64,000 bases of DNA from DASUPK01 sp963795665. Its GTDB lineage: Bacteria; Actinomycetota; Thermoleophilia; Solirubrobacterales; 70-9. A program made the translations under genes and the position numbers. Below are positions 42,095-50,517 of this stretch, piece by piece. Where the stretch lies: positions 124,001 to 188,000 of the forward strand of contig CAWCIP010000002.1 in assembly GCA_963795665.1 (NCBI GenBank), given 5' to 3'. Every line of letters starts with the position of its first letter. Position 1 is the first letter of the stretch. A model generated the notes under the pieces. That model saw only the letters and a list, made by a program, of their open reading frames with translations. It was not told the DNA's origin and did not search any database.

Positions 42095-42870
42095 CGTCTG
42101 CCCGCCGCGATGACGTAGAGGTGCCGGATGACGAGGCGGTCATCGGTCCGCCCGGCGACGAGCCCGGTCTCCTGGCCGCCGTCGGCCTCGCCCTCGAGGG
42201 CAGCGAGCACCTCCGCGGCAGCGGCCTCCCCCGGCTGCCCCTGCTCGATCCAGCGCACCGCGTCGAGCGTGCGGTGCCGCTCCGACGCGAGCTCGGCCGA
42301 GACGCCTGCCTCCCGCATCATGCCGATCAGCTCGTCCGGCGCCAGCGCTCGCGTGTGGCTCGGATCTCGCAGCCGCTCGAGCTCGTCTCGGCGGGCCGCG
42401 ACGCCGCTGCCGCCCGCGGCCATGTCGATCACCGCGACGAGGCCGCCCGGCCTGCATACCCGGGCCATCTCCCGCGCGGCGAGCCCGGGGTCGTCGAGGT
42501 GATGAAAGGCGAAGCGGTTGACGACGACGTCGAACTGGGCATCGGGGAACGGCAGCCCCGTTGCGTCTCCTTCGGCGAAGAGCACGTTGCGGGCTCCGTC
42601 CTCGGCTGCTGATGCGGCCCCGGTGGCGAGCATCTCCGGGGTGAGGTCGACGATCACCGCGAAGGCGGCGCGCTCGGCCAGATAGCGGCCGAGCCGCCCG
42701 CTTCCGCCGGCGACATCGAGCACGACATCCGTCTCGGTGACCGGCACATGCGCGCCGATCCATTCGAGGAGGTCGCGATCGCGGAAGATCGATCCGGCGA
42801 CTTCGAAGGAGGTGGCCTGCTTCGCGAACTCTCGCTTGGTCGTCGTTCGGTGGCTCGCGGGGTCGGTCAT
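42091..42870 (-). CDS. SAM-dependent methyltransferase (class I, UbiE/Coq5-like)
   Basis: This 259-residue protein has motif I VLDVAGGSGRLGRYLA (residues 50-65), an acidic partner VDLTPEM, motif II-like LPFPDAQFDVVVNRFAFHHL and motif III VCRPGGLVAVID. The pattern fits small-molecule methyltransferases acting on quinones, lipids or secondary metabolites. There is no substrate evidence. It lies 36 bases downstream of the FabG-like gene on the same strand and may be in its operon. Confidence 0.88.
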   Translation of the reverse strand: MTDPASHRTTTKREFAKQATSFEVAGSIFRDRDLLEWIGAHVPVTETDVVLDVAGGSGRLGRYLAERAAFAVIVDLTPEMLATGAASAAEDGARNVLFAEGDATGLPFPDAQFDVVVNRFAFHHLDDPGLAAREMARVCRPGGLVAVIDMAAGGSGVAARRDELERLRDPSHTRALAPDELIGMMREAGVSAELASERHRTLDAVRWIEQGQPGEAAAAEVLAALEGEADGGQETGLVAGRTDDRLVIRHLYVIAAGRR

Positions 42871-42906
42871 GCAGGCGAGGCTAATGCGCCTGGTGCCTGG
42901 CGACCC

Positions 42907-43743
42907 TCAGGAGTACATCCCGACGAACTGCCCTCCGGTGCAGTTGATCACCTGTCCGTGCACGAAGTTGGAGAGGGGAGAGCACAGGAAGAGGATCGGT
43001 CCCGCCGCGTCGGATGGCTCCGCCGGACGCCCGAGCGGGATCGTCATGCGCGCCATCTGGCGCATCTGCTCGGGGATCCCGAGGGATACCTCCTCCTCGC
43101 TCTCGCCGGCGGCCTGCATCGTCTCGCCTTTCTCCTTCGCCTGGGTCAGCCGGGTCTCGACGAACCCAAAGGCGACGGCGTTGCTGTTGACCTTGAACTG
43201 TCCCCACTCCTTGGCGATCGTCTTGGTCAGCCCGGTGACGCCCGCCTTGGCGGACGAGTAGTTCGCCTGGCCGGCGTTCCCCATGGTGCCCGAGACGGAG
43301 GTGACGTTGACGATCTTGCGGAAGACCTCCTCGCCGGCCTCGGCCTCCTTCTTGGCGGCCTCCCGCCAGCTCGGCGCCAGGGCGCGGATCATCCGGAAGG
43401 GGACGATCGTGTGGATGTCGAGCATCGCCTGGAACTGCTCGTCGGTCATCTTGTGGACGACCCCGTCCCAGGTATAGCCCGCGTTGTTGACCACGGCATC
43501 GACCTGACCGAAGGCGTCTATGGCGGCGTTGACCAGCTCCTCCGGGATCCCGGGCTTGGTGAGGTCGCCCGCGAACACCGCGGTGTCGCCGTCGATCTCC
43601 TTGGCGGCCTGTTCCGCCACGTCGCCGTCGAGGTCGTTGATCAGCACCTTGGCGCCCTCGCTGACGAACAGCTCGGCCGTGGCGCGGCCGATGCCTCGCG
43701 CCGAGCCGGTGATGATCGCGCTCTTTCCGTCAAGCAGTCCCAA
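42907..43743 (-). CDS. SDR family oxidoreductase (FabG/HSD17B-like)
   Basis: This 278-residue SDR is complete: TGSARGIG at 12-19, NNAG at 86-89, a catalytic Ser near 149 (VTSVSG), Tyr162 and Lys166 (YSSAKAGVTGL). The C-terminus ends with VHGQVINCTGGQFV. It reduces a 3-oxoacyl thioester or oxidises a hydroxyacyl-CoA or steroid alcohol. The TTG start has a strong AGGAGG eight bases upstream. A 20-residue acidic insertion (KKEAEAGEEVFRK) before the Ser is a little unusual for FabG. Confidence 0.92.
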   Translation of the reverse strand: MGLLDGKSAIITGSARGIGRATAELFVSEGAKVLINDLDGDVAEQAAKEIDGDTAVFAGDLTKPGIPEELVNAAIDAFGQVDAVVNNAGYTWDGVVHKMTDEQFQAMLDIHTIVPFRMIRALAPSWREAAKKEAEAGEEVFRKIVNVTSVSGTMGNAGQANYSSAKAGVTGLTKTIAKEWGQFKVNSNAVAFGFVETRLTQAKEKGETMQAAGESEEEVSLGIPEQMRQMARMTIPLGRPAEPSDAAGPILFLCSPLSNFVHGQVINCTGGQFVGMYS

Positions 43744-43789
43744 GTTCGTTGCCTCCTGTCTGATGCCGCTTTATGTAGGACGCGGATTC

Positions 43790-44206
43790 TTACCCAAACC
43801 GGTACGTGGCGATCCCGTGGGCGACCACCGTGCCCTCGGGATCGGTGACGCTCACCTCGCAGAAGCTGAGGCGGCCGCCCCGCTTGGCGACGCGCGCCTC
43901 CGCGCGCAGATCGACGCCGCTCGCCGCAGAGGCGAAGTTGACCGAGAGCGAGATGGTCGAGCCCGCCGGGCTCTCCGGCACCTCATCCGTCGCCCAGGCC
44001 GCCGCCATGGCCGCGGTGTCGATCAGCGCGCCGATCGCTCCGCCGTGGACGACCTCGCCGATCGTCGCCAGCTCGGGCTTGAAGGGGAGCTCGAGCACCG
44101 CCTCGTCGCTGCCGATCGATGCCAGCCGGATCCCGAGCTGCGCCGCGTGCGGCGAGTTGGGAATGAACGCCTCGATGATCTCCCTGCGGGTCGGCTGCTC
44201 GTTCAT
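43790..44206 (-). CDS. PaaI-type hotdog thioesterase
   Basis: This 138-residue hotdog protein has the typical HGGAIGALIDTAAMAAAWA helix and strands SISLSVNFASAASGVDL-like, RLSFCEVSVTD and VAHGIATYRF. The HGG..D arrangement is the signature of PaaI/4HBT phenylacetyl- or acyl-CoA thioesterases. It would release free acid from CoA esters. The MFS gene upstream ends overlapping its ATG by four bases, so they are coupled. It could recycle CoA for the neighbouring oxidation enzymes. Confidence 0.88.
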   Translation of the reverse strand: MNEQPTRREIIEAFIPNSPHAAQLGIRLASIGSDEAVLELPFKPELATIGEVVHGGAIGALIDTAAMAAAWATDEVPESPAGSTISLSVNFASAASGVDLRAEARVAKRGGRLSFCEVSVTDPEGTVVAHGIATYRFG

Positions 44207-45867
44207 AGCCCGAGCAGGCCCTGGATCAGCGAGGAGGCCGAGCGCGGGTTGACGCCATGCTCCTCCTCGAACTTGTGCTGGAGGCGGTCGTCGAACAGGG
44301 CCAGCAGGAGCTCCTCGCGGCTCGAGCCGAAGCTGCAGGCCGCCCGGTCGAGCGCCGACAGCGAGATGTCCTGGAGCGACCCGGTGATCCCCCCGGTGTC
44401 CGGCAGCTGGCGATCCTTGCAGGGGTCCTCGATCGGGACGACCACCTGATCCGTGGCGGCGAAGGCGATGCCGTAGCCCGCTGCCGCCCCGATCGCCGCG
44501 GCAGCGGCGATCGCGATCGCGGAGCGGCCGACCGCCGCTCGCAGCGCGCCCGAGAGCAGGATCAAGGCCGCGATCAGGGCGAGCACGGCCGTGACGATGA
44601 AGGTGGGGCGGAACGCCCGGCGAACCGCCGAGGTCACCACGTCGTCCAGGGTGCTCCCGAGCTTGTCGAACTCGGACGCCTGGTTCGGATCGAGGTCGGT
44701 TCGCGCCTTGTCGATGGACTTCTGCAGCTCGCTCCTGGGATCGTCCGTGTTCAGCCCTCCGAACAGATCGGGAGCGATTGCGATCTTGTCCTCGGGCGGC
44801 AGCTGCGCGTTCAGGACCGCGGCGGTGCCCTGCTCTCGGGCTGAGTCGATGGTCGTGGTGAGGTTCGCCGAGATCAGGGGCGCGAGCGCGGCGAGCGCCA
44901 GGGCGATTCCCGCATGGCGGATGGAGAGGAGCCGCGCGACGTCATGACGCGTGCGCTCGGGCATCAGCTCGCCGGAGAGCGCCGGCAGCGCCATGCCCAT
45001 CCCGGCCCCGGCGAGAACCTGCGGCACGACCGTCCACCAGGCCGACGCCGCGGGTAACAGCGCGAGGCATCCCACCCCGCCGGCGACCAGCACGCACCCC
45101 GCGATCGCCCGCGTCTGTGGGTCGCCCGGCAACCGCGAGGAGAGCAGCGCGGCGGCCGGCAGGACGCTGACCGCCAGCGCCGCCGCGAGGGGCTCGATGC
45201 TCCACCCCGACACCAGCAGGAGGACGACCAGGAAGATCACCGCGGTCAGCGATGCCGAGAGCAATCCCAGCGCGATCGACTCGCGAATCGGAAGGGGGGC
45301 GGTGGGGCGATCGGGGTCCCGGCCGTCGTCGGGCGTCACGATCTCGCCGCGCGCGGCCTGCAGGGCCACGAGCATCCCGGGCAGCACGATCGGGGCCTGG
45401 GCGAGGAAGATCGCCCGCCACGAGAAGGCCTGGGTCAGGGCCCCACCGAGCGCGGGGCCGACAGCGATGCCGAAGACCGAGGCCGCCACCCACATCCGGC
45501 GCCCCGGGCCGGGCCTGCCGCCGTCGAGAAGCTCGAATGCCGCGACCAGCCCGGCGGCACCGCCCAGAGCCTGGACGCCGCGCAGGACGAGCAGCGGCAC
45601 CAGCGAGTCGGACGCCCCGCAGCCGAGCGACGCCGCGCAGAAGAGGGCCAGCCCGGCGGCGCCCACGTGCGCGTCGCCGTAGCGCCGGCACAGCCAGGCG
45701 GCGGGCAGCAGCGCCAGCGCCAGGACGGCCGTGTAGACGCCGAGCACCAGCGCGACGCCCTCGACGGTCGCGTTCAGCTCGACCAGGATCGAGGGCAGCC
45801 CCAGCGTGACGATCGAGGCGTCCGCCAGGGCGACCCCGGCGGCGAGCGCTATGAAGATTCGCCTCAC
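44203..45867 (-). CDS. MFS transporter with long C-terminal extracytoplasmic extension
   Basis: This 554-residue protein has 12-14 TM segments related to DHA2 drug exporters (ADASIVTLGLPSILVEL in helix 1, GPALGGALTQAFSWRAIFLAQAP for motif C). Between TM segments near residues 340-420 lies a hydrophilic stretch (LNAQLPPEDKIAIAPDLFGG). After the last helix a roughly 70-residue acidic domain with two Cys (EDPCKDRQLPDT, LDRAACSFG) follows. That extension is not typical of MFS proteins. Substrate is unknown. It is coupled to the thioesterase gene. Confidence 0.88.
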   Translation of the reverse strand: MRRIFIALAAGVALADASIVTLGLPSILVELNATVEGVALVLGVYTAVLALALLPAAWLCRRYGDAHVGAAGLALFCAASLGCGASDSLVPLLVLRGVQALGGAAGLVAAFELLDGGRPGPGRRMWVAASVFGIAVGPALGGALTQAFSWRAIFLAQAPIVLPGMLVALQAARGEIVTPDDGRDPDRPTAPLPIRESIALGLLSASLTAVIFLVVLLLVSGWSIEPLAAALAVSVLPAAALLSSRLPGDPQTRAIAGCVLVAGGVGCLALLPAASAWWTVVPQVLAGAGMGMALPALSGELMPERTRHDVARLLSIRHAGIALALAALAPLISANLTTTIDSAREQGTAAVLNAQLPPEDKIAIAPDLFGGLNTDDPRSELQKSIDKARTDLDPNQASEFDKLGSTLDDVVTSAVRRAFRPTFIVTAVLALIAALILLSGALRAAVGRSAIAIAAAAAIGAAAGYGIAFAATDQVVVPIEDPCKDRQLPDTGGITGSLQDISLSALDRAACSFGSSREELLLALFDDRLQHKFEEEHGVNPRSASSLIQGLLGL

Positions 45868-45925
45868 GCGGCCAAATTACCGCGAGAGCTTCAAGGCGCC
45901 CGCCGCCAGGGTCGGTGGCTCAGGC

Positions 45926-48085
45926 TCAGCCCTCGGCCTCGCCGGTCGCGACCCGCCGCGGGATCGAGGGCTTTACCCGGAGCACCTTGGCAGGCCAGCT
46001 CGGCAGCCACCAGTTCCAGCGGCCCATCAGAGAGATCACCGCCGGCACGATCAGCGCGCGGATGATCGTCGCGTCGATCAGGATCCCGGCGGCCAGTCCG
46101 GTCGCGAACATCTTCACGCCGGTATCCGGCCCCGAGGCCATCGAGGTGAACGCCAGGAACAGGATCAGCGCCGCGCTGGTCACCAGCCGGCCCGTTCGCC
46201 CGATTCCCTGGACCACTGCCGTGCTCGTCGAACCGGTGCGGTCGTACTCCTCCCGCATCCGGGAGAGGATGAACACCTCGTAGTCCATGGACAGGCCGAA
46301 CAGGAAGGCGAAGATGATCAGCGGCATCCACGACTGGATTGAGCCGGTCGCCTGGATGCCCCAGATCGCCTCCGATCCGTGGCCGTCCTGCCAGACCAGG
46401 ACGAGCACGCCCCAGGCCGCGGCGACGCTGAGGACGTTCAGGATGATCGCCTTCAGCGGCAGCAGCAGCGAGCGGAACGCCCGCGCCAGCAGGATGAACG
46501 TCGTGATCGCGATCAGGGCGATCATCAGCGGGAAGCTGCCGTAGACCGCGTCGATGAAGTCCTGGTTCGCGGCTGGACCGCCGCCCACCCGGACATTCGT
46601 GCCCGCCGCGTGGGCGGTGTCCCGTACGGCGCTGAGGGTGTCGTGTCCCTCGCTCGTGCCGCTGTCGGGGACCGGAATGGCCTCGACGATGTGAGTCCCG
46701 CCTCGGTTCCATTCGGGACCGGGTGGCGCGACCGCCCCGTGGATCCCGTCGACCTGGTTCAGGTCGCCGGCGACGGACCTCGCCTCAGTGGCGCTGCCAT
46801 CGACCAGGATCTCGTGGGGCAGGATCGAGCCCTCGCCGATGCCGGCGCTCTCGAGCTGCTTCAGGCCCTGTTCAGCGGGGCCGCCCTTGGCGATCGTGTT
46901 CGCGTCGGCGGCGCCGAGCTGCAGGTTGGTCGCAGCAAGGGCCAGGGCGAGGATCACCGCCATGCCGGCGCCCGCCGCCAGCCAGCGGCGCCGTGAGACG
47001 ATCTGTGCCCAGCGGGTCCAGGCGCGGCTCGCCTTGTCGTCCGTGCGCCGGTGCGGCCAATCGAGCCGCGGTCCGGCCTTCGCCAGGATCACCGGCAGCA
47101 GGGTGATCGCCACCAGCGTCGAGACCAGCGGGATCAGCATCCCGCCGTAGCCCATCGAGCGCAGGAACGGCAGCGGCAGTGCGATCAGCGCGAGCAGGCC
47201 GATCGCCACCGTGATCCCGCTGAAGACCACGGCGCGGCCTGCGGTCTCCATCGCCCGCTGGACGGCCTCATCGCCGGATCTGCCGTGCGTCCGTTCCTCT
47301 CGCCAGCGCGAGACCACCAGGAGCGAGTAGTCGATCGCCACGCCCAGCCCGACCAGGGCGACCAGGAACTGCACGATCGGAGAGACGTCGGTGAACGTCG
47401 TCAGGCCGAGCAGCAGCAGGAACGTGGTCATGATCGAGGCGATCGCCATCATGATCGGCACCACCGCCAGGAACGAGGCGAAGACGAAGGCGAGCACCAC
47501 CAGCGCGCCCACCCCTCCGAGCAGCGCCTCCAGGAACACGCCCGGACCATCGCCGCCCCCTGTCGACTGCTGGAGCGCGTCGAATCCGGTCACGTGGACG
47601 GGGGCGCCACCCACCGTGGAGCCCGCCACGGCGGCCTTGACGTCCTTGGCCGCCTGCGGATTGTCGCCGAAGCTCGAGTCCGGATCGGGGCGCGGGTAGA
47701 CCATCGCGAAGGTCGTGTGGCCGTCGTCCGAGACGAAGGCCCTGTCGCCGGTGGACGCGTACGACGCGACGCGCGAGCCCGGCAGGGTCTTGGCGAGCTG
47801 GGCGTCGAGCTTCTGGAGGTCGCTCTTCACCTGCGGTGAGTCGATCGACTCTCCCTGCGGAAGCGTGACCACGGGGAGCAGGGGAGACGTGTCCCCGCCG
47901 GTCCCGTTGTACTTGGCGGCGATGGCCTGGTTGGTCTCCCACCCCTCCTTGTTGGGCACGGAGAACTTCTGATCGAGCGCGCGGCTCGCGGGACCGGCCG
48001 CCATGATCCCGGCGATCGTCAGCAGGACCCATGAGATGACGACCGTTTTCTTGTGGGCAAGTACCCAACGGGTGAGTGATGACAC
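45926..48085 (-). CDS. MMPL/RND family transporter, probably under TetR control
   Basis: This 719-residue transporter has about 12 TM helices in a duplicated layout. Key segments are LVGLGVAIDYSLLVVSRWREER and FGLSMDYEVFILSRMREEYDR, whose Asp-Tyr pairs match the proton-relay pairs of MmpL3-like proteins. It likely exports a lipid or hydrophobic compound. The GTG start has a strong AGGAGGG six bases upstream. Its promoter region (48086-48303) holds two palindromes that also occur at the nearby tetR promoter. Confidence 0.92.
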   Translation of the reverse strand: MSSLTRWVLAHKKTVVISWVLLTIAGIMAAGPASRALDQKFSVPNKEGWETNQAIAAKYNGTGGDTSPLLPVVTLPQGESIDSPQVKSDLQKLDAQLAKTLPGSRVASYASTGDRAFVSDDGHTTFAMVYPRPDPDSSFGDNPQAAKDVKAAVAGSTVGGAPVHVTGFDALQQSTGGGDGPGVFLEALLGGVGALVVLAFVFASFLAVVPIMMAIASIMTTFLLLLGLTTFTDVSPIVQFLVALVGLGVAIDYSLLVVSRWREERTHGRSGDEAVQRAMETAGRAVVFSGITVAIGLLALIALPLPFLRSMGYGGMLIPLVSTLVAITLLPVILAKAGPRLDWPHRRTDDKASRAWTRWAQIVSRRRWLAAGAGMAVILALALAATNLQLGAADANTIAKGGPAEQGLKQLESAGIGEGSILPHEILVDGSATEARSVAGDLNQVDGIHGAVAPPGPEWNRGGTHIVEAIPVPDSGTSEGHDTLSAVRDTAHAAGTNVRVGGGPAANQDFIDAVYGSFPLMIALIAITTFILLARAFRSLLLPLKAIILNVLSVAAAWGVLVLVWQDGHGSEAIWGIQATGSIQSWMPLIIFAFLFGLSMDYEVFILSRMREEYDRTGSTSTAVVQGIGRTGRLVTSAALILFLAFTSMASGPDTGVKMFATGLAAGILIDATIIRALIVPAVISLMGRWNWWLPSWPAKVLRVKPSIPRRVATGEAEG

Positions 48086-48240
48086 GAGGTTCCCTCCTGT
48101 GGATGTTGTCGATGCCTCTAAGACGTGCGAGGAGTCCCAGGATGGACACCCCGCCCTATGCGTTCAATTGGGGATGACCCTTATCTAGCCCTCAACTCAT
48201 CGCTCTTGTGTGACGAATCGGCGGTCGGCGACGTGACAGC

Positions 48241-48252
48241 ACGATCGGTCGT
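48241..48252. promoter_or_regulatory. TetR-type operator 1 (ACGATCGGTCGT)
   Basis: A 12-bp near-palindrome, one base from the perfect copy at 49299. It lies just upstream of a TATAGT -10-like hexamer at 48260-48265 of the DUF4242 gene, and within the divergent region shared with the MMPL gene. Confidence 0.65.
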
Positions 48253-48269
48253 TCTTCTGTATAGTGCGC

Positions 48270-48281
48270 ACGATCGTTCGT
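48270..48281. promoter_or_regulatory. TetR-type operator 2 (ACGATCGTTCGT)
   Basis: Second copy of the motif, 29 bp from copy 1 centre to centre. It lies between the -10-like hexamer and the DUF4242 start, a position suited to repression. Flanking GCGC and TACTAA resemble the context of the tetR site. Confidence 0.6.
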
Positions 48282-48303
48282 ACTAACTAAGGAAGGAACG
48301 TCG

Positions 48304-48627
48304 ATGATGATGGAGAGTGCACCCGAGATGAAGATGTACGCGATTCGCCGCAAGAACGCATGGCAGTCGCCGGAGGAGGTCGAAGGTGTCGGAGCCCGCT
48401 CGAAGCAGGTCGCGGACGACGACTTCCCGACGGACATCCGCTGGATTCGCAGCTATGTGATCGCCGAGTCAGACGGCACGTTGGGAAGCGTCTGCATCTA
48501 CCAGGCAACCAGCCCCGAGGCGATTCGCAAGCACGCGCATCGCGTCGGCATGCCGGCGGACGAGATCTGGGACGTGGCCGACACGGTCATCATCCGGCCC
48601 GATCCCGTCGCGGTGCCGGTCAGCTGA
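48304..48627 (+). CDS. DUF4242 (SCO4226-like, nickel-binding fold) protein
   Basis: This protein of about 107 residues matches the small ferredoxin-like DUF4242 family: MYAIRRKNAWQSPEEVEGV, IRWIRSYVIAESDGTLGSVC, IYQATSPEAIRKHAHRVGMP and ADTVIIRPDP. The Streptomyces homologue binds nickel; other members are unknown. Three consecutive ATGs occur at 48304-48312, with AGGAAGG before the first. It is flanked by two operator-like sites and is convergent with the tetR gene. It may be a stress- or ligand-induced protein. Confidence 0.82.
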   Translation: MMMESAPEMKMYAIRRKNAWQSPEEVEGVGARSKQVADDDFPTDIRWIRSYVIAESDGTLGSVCIYQATSPEAIRKHAHRVGMPADEIWDVADTVIIRPDPVAVPVS

Positions 48628-48636
48628 TCCGGGCCG

Positions 48637-49284
48637 TCAGGCGTTCGCACCGGCGACCTCGAGGCGCCGGTCGATCGCCCGGCGGGCTCGCTTGATCGGC
48701 TCGGAGCTCTGCGAGACCGAGAACTGCGTGTTGGCCAGGAACAGCGCGGATTCGAGCTCGAAGGCCAGCTGTCCGGCGTCCTCGGACTTGTCGATGGAGC
48801 CCTCGCGCTTTGCGTCCCGGATGGCCGCCTCGAGCCGCCCCATCCAGTCCTCCAGGAAGGCGAGCAGGCGGTCGCGAACGGCGCCCGGCTGCATGCTCAC
48901 CTCGACCAGCACCGTGGCGAAGAAGCACCCGCCCGGGAAGGTCCCCGCTTCGACGTAGTCCAGGTAGGCGCCCAGGAGCGACCGCAGTCGGTCGATTCCG
49001 GTGGTGGCTGCAGACGCCGGCTCGCGCACCTGCTCGTCGAAGATCGAATCGGCGGTCTCGATGGTCGCCAGCTGCAGCTCCTCCTTGGAGCCGAAGTGGG
49101 CGAAGAGGCCGCTCTTGCTCATCCCGACGGCATCCGCCAAGCGGCTGAGGGAGAGGCCGCCGATCCCCTCGACGGTCGCGAGACGTGCGGCCTCGTTCAG
49201 GATCGCCGTGCGGCTCCGCTCGCCATCGCTTCGAAGCTTGCGCGCGGCGGGCCGGGATGCGGTGCTCGGCGCTCTCTTTGCCAT
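48637..49284 (-). CDS. TetR family transcriptional regulator
   Basis: This 215-residue regulator has an N-terminal TetR HTH (RTAILNEAARLATVEGIGGL, LSLSRLADAVGMSKSGLFAHF, GSKEELQLATIETAD) and a ligand domain with a TetR_C-type pattern (RLRSLLGAYLDYVEAGTFPGGCFFATV). The Gly-Cys-Phe-Phe block is common in the YcdC/FadR-like subgroup. A perfect palindrome lies in its own promoter, and near copies lie upstream of the DUF4242 and MMPL genes, so it probably represses itself and both neighbours. The ligand is unknown. Confidence 0.92.
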   Translation of the reverse strand: MAKRAPSTASRPAARKLRSDGERSRTAILNEAARLATVEGIGGLSLSRLADAVGMSKSGLFAHFGSKEELQLATIETADSIFDEQVREPASAATTGIDRLRSLLGAYLDYVEAGTFPGGCFFATVLVEVSMQPGAVRDRLLAFLEDWMGRLEAAIRDAKREGSIDKSEDAGQLAFELESALFLANTQFSVSQSSEPIKRARRAIDRRLEVAGANA

Positions 49285-49298
49285 GCATCTAAGTTAGC

Positions 49299-49310
49299 AC
49301 GACCGGTCGT
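49299..49310. promoter_or_regulatory. TetR-type operator 3, autoregulatory (ACGACCGGTCGT)
   Basis: A perfect 12-bp palindrome 15 bases upstream of the tetR start. Same orientation context (GCACGA...TCGT) as the two copies near 48.25 kb. Confidence 0.7.
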
Positions 49311-49326
49311 TATCGCTGGGAACGCG

Positions 49327-50517
49327 CTACAGCCCGAGCTGCTTGCCGAGGATCTCCTTCATGACCTCGTCGGTGCCGCCGCCGATCGGGCCGAGCCGGG
49401 CATCGCGGTAGGCGCGCTCGACCCCGTATTCGCGCATGTAGCCGTAGCCGCCGTGGATCTGGATCGCCTCGTCGGCGACGTCGCAGATCGCCCGCTGGGT
49501 GAGGAGCTTGGCCTGGGTCACCTCGCGGGTCGCGTCCTCGCCGGCCGCGAATTTCCGCAGGCAGGCATAGGTGAGTGCCCGTGAGACCTCGATCTTCACC
49601 GACATCTCGGCGAACTTGTGGCGGATCGCCTGAAAGCGGCCGATCGGGCGGCCGAACGCCTCGCGTTCCTTCGCGTAGGAGAGGGTCTGCTCGAAGACCT
49701 TCTGCATTCCCCCGACGGCGCCCAGCGCCATGGTCAGCCGCTCCCACTGGAAGTTGGCCATGATCAGCTTGAAGCCCTCGTTCTGCTCACCGAGGAGGTT
49801 CTCGTCGGGGACCTCGACGTCGGTGAAGGAGAGCTCGCCGGTGTCCGAGGCGTGCCAGCCCATCTTCTCCAGCTTGGAGACGACCTCGTAGCCGGGCATG
49901 TCGCGCTCGAGCACCAGGAATGAGATGCCGTGGTGGCCACCGTCCTGCGTCGTCTTCACCGCGCAGACCAGGAAGTCGGCGCGGACCCCGTTGGTGATGA
50001 AGGTCTTGGAGCCGTTGACGACGTAGCCGCCGTCCACCTTCCTGGCCGTCGTGCGAAGCGAGGCGACGTCGGACCCGGCGCCCGGCTCGGTGATCCCGAG
50101 CGCGCCGACCAGCTCGCCCTTGATCCCCGGCACGAGCCAGCGCTGCTTCTGCTCCTCGGTTCCGAATTTCCAGATCGGGGGCATCGCGATCTCGGTGTGC
50201 GCTCCCAGCCCGGCGGCGACGCCGCCGCTGCCGCCCGAGCGCGAGAGCTCCTCCACCCAGACCGCGTCGTGGACGTAATCCCCGCCCTGGCCGCCATACT
50301 CGGTCTCGTACTTGAGGCCGAGGAAGCCGAGCTCCCCGCAGCGGTTGTAGAGCTCACGGGGGAACTCGCGCGCCTCCTCCCAGTCGTCGACGTGCGGCGC
50401 GATCTCCTTTGTGACGAAGCGGCGGACGGACTCGCGCAGCTCCTCGTGCTCCTCGCCGAAGGGCGGGAGCGGGGCGCGCCTGCCGGTGTCCTTTATGACG
50501 GCGACGGTGGCCTCCAG
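49327..50517 (-). CDS. Acyl-CoA dehydrogenase (IVD/LCAD-type active site), probable CTG start
   Basis: This FAD enzyme of about 396 residues removes alpha,beta hydrogens from acyl-CoA. Visible are EYGGQGGDYVHDAV, ITEPGAGSDVASLRTTA (FAD-binding), NGSKTFITNGVRADF and IHGGYGYMREYGVERAYRDA. The terminal loop reads GGGT instead of YEGT, and the catalytic Glu is instead in WERL, as in isovaleryl- and long-chain enzymes. No ATG, GTG or TTG occurs in frame between the SnoaL overlap and the conserved N-terminus; the CTG at 50515-50517 gives an N-terminus (EATVAVIKDTG) resembling the second dehydrogenase. A long ATG form at 50703 would overlap SnoaL and add nonsense-like sequence. Confidence 0.88.
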   Translation of the reverse strand: MEATVAVIKDTGRRAPLPPFGEEHEELRESVRRFVTKEIAPHVDDWEEAREFPRELYNRCGELGFLGLKYETEYGGQGGDYVHDAVWVEELSRSGGSGGVAAGLGAHTEIAMPPIWKFGTEEQKQRWLVPGIKGELVGALGITEPGAGSDVASLRTTARKVDGGYVVNGSKTFITNGVRADFLVCAVKTTQDGGHHGISFLVLERDMPGYEVVSKLEKMGWHASDTGELSFTDVEVPDENLLGEQNEGFKLIMANFQWERLTMALGAVGGMQKVFEQTLSYAKEREAFGRPIGRFQAIRHKFAEMSVKIEVSRALTYACLRKFAAGEDATREVTQAKLLTQRAICDVADEAIQIHGGYGYMREYGVERAYRDARLGPIGGGTDEVMKEILGKQLGL

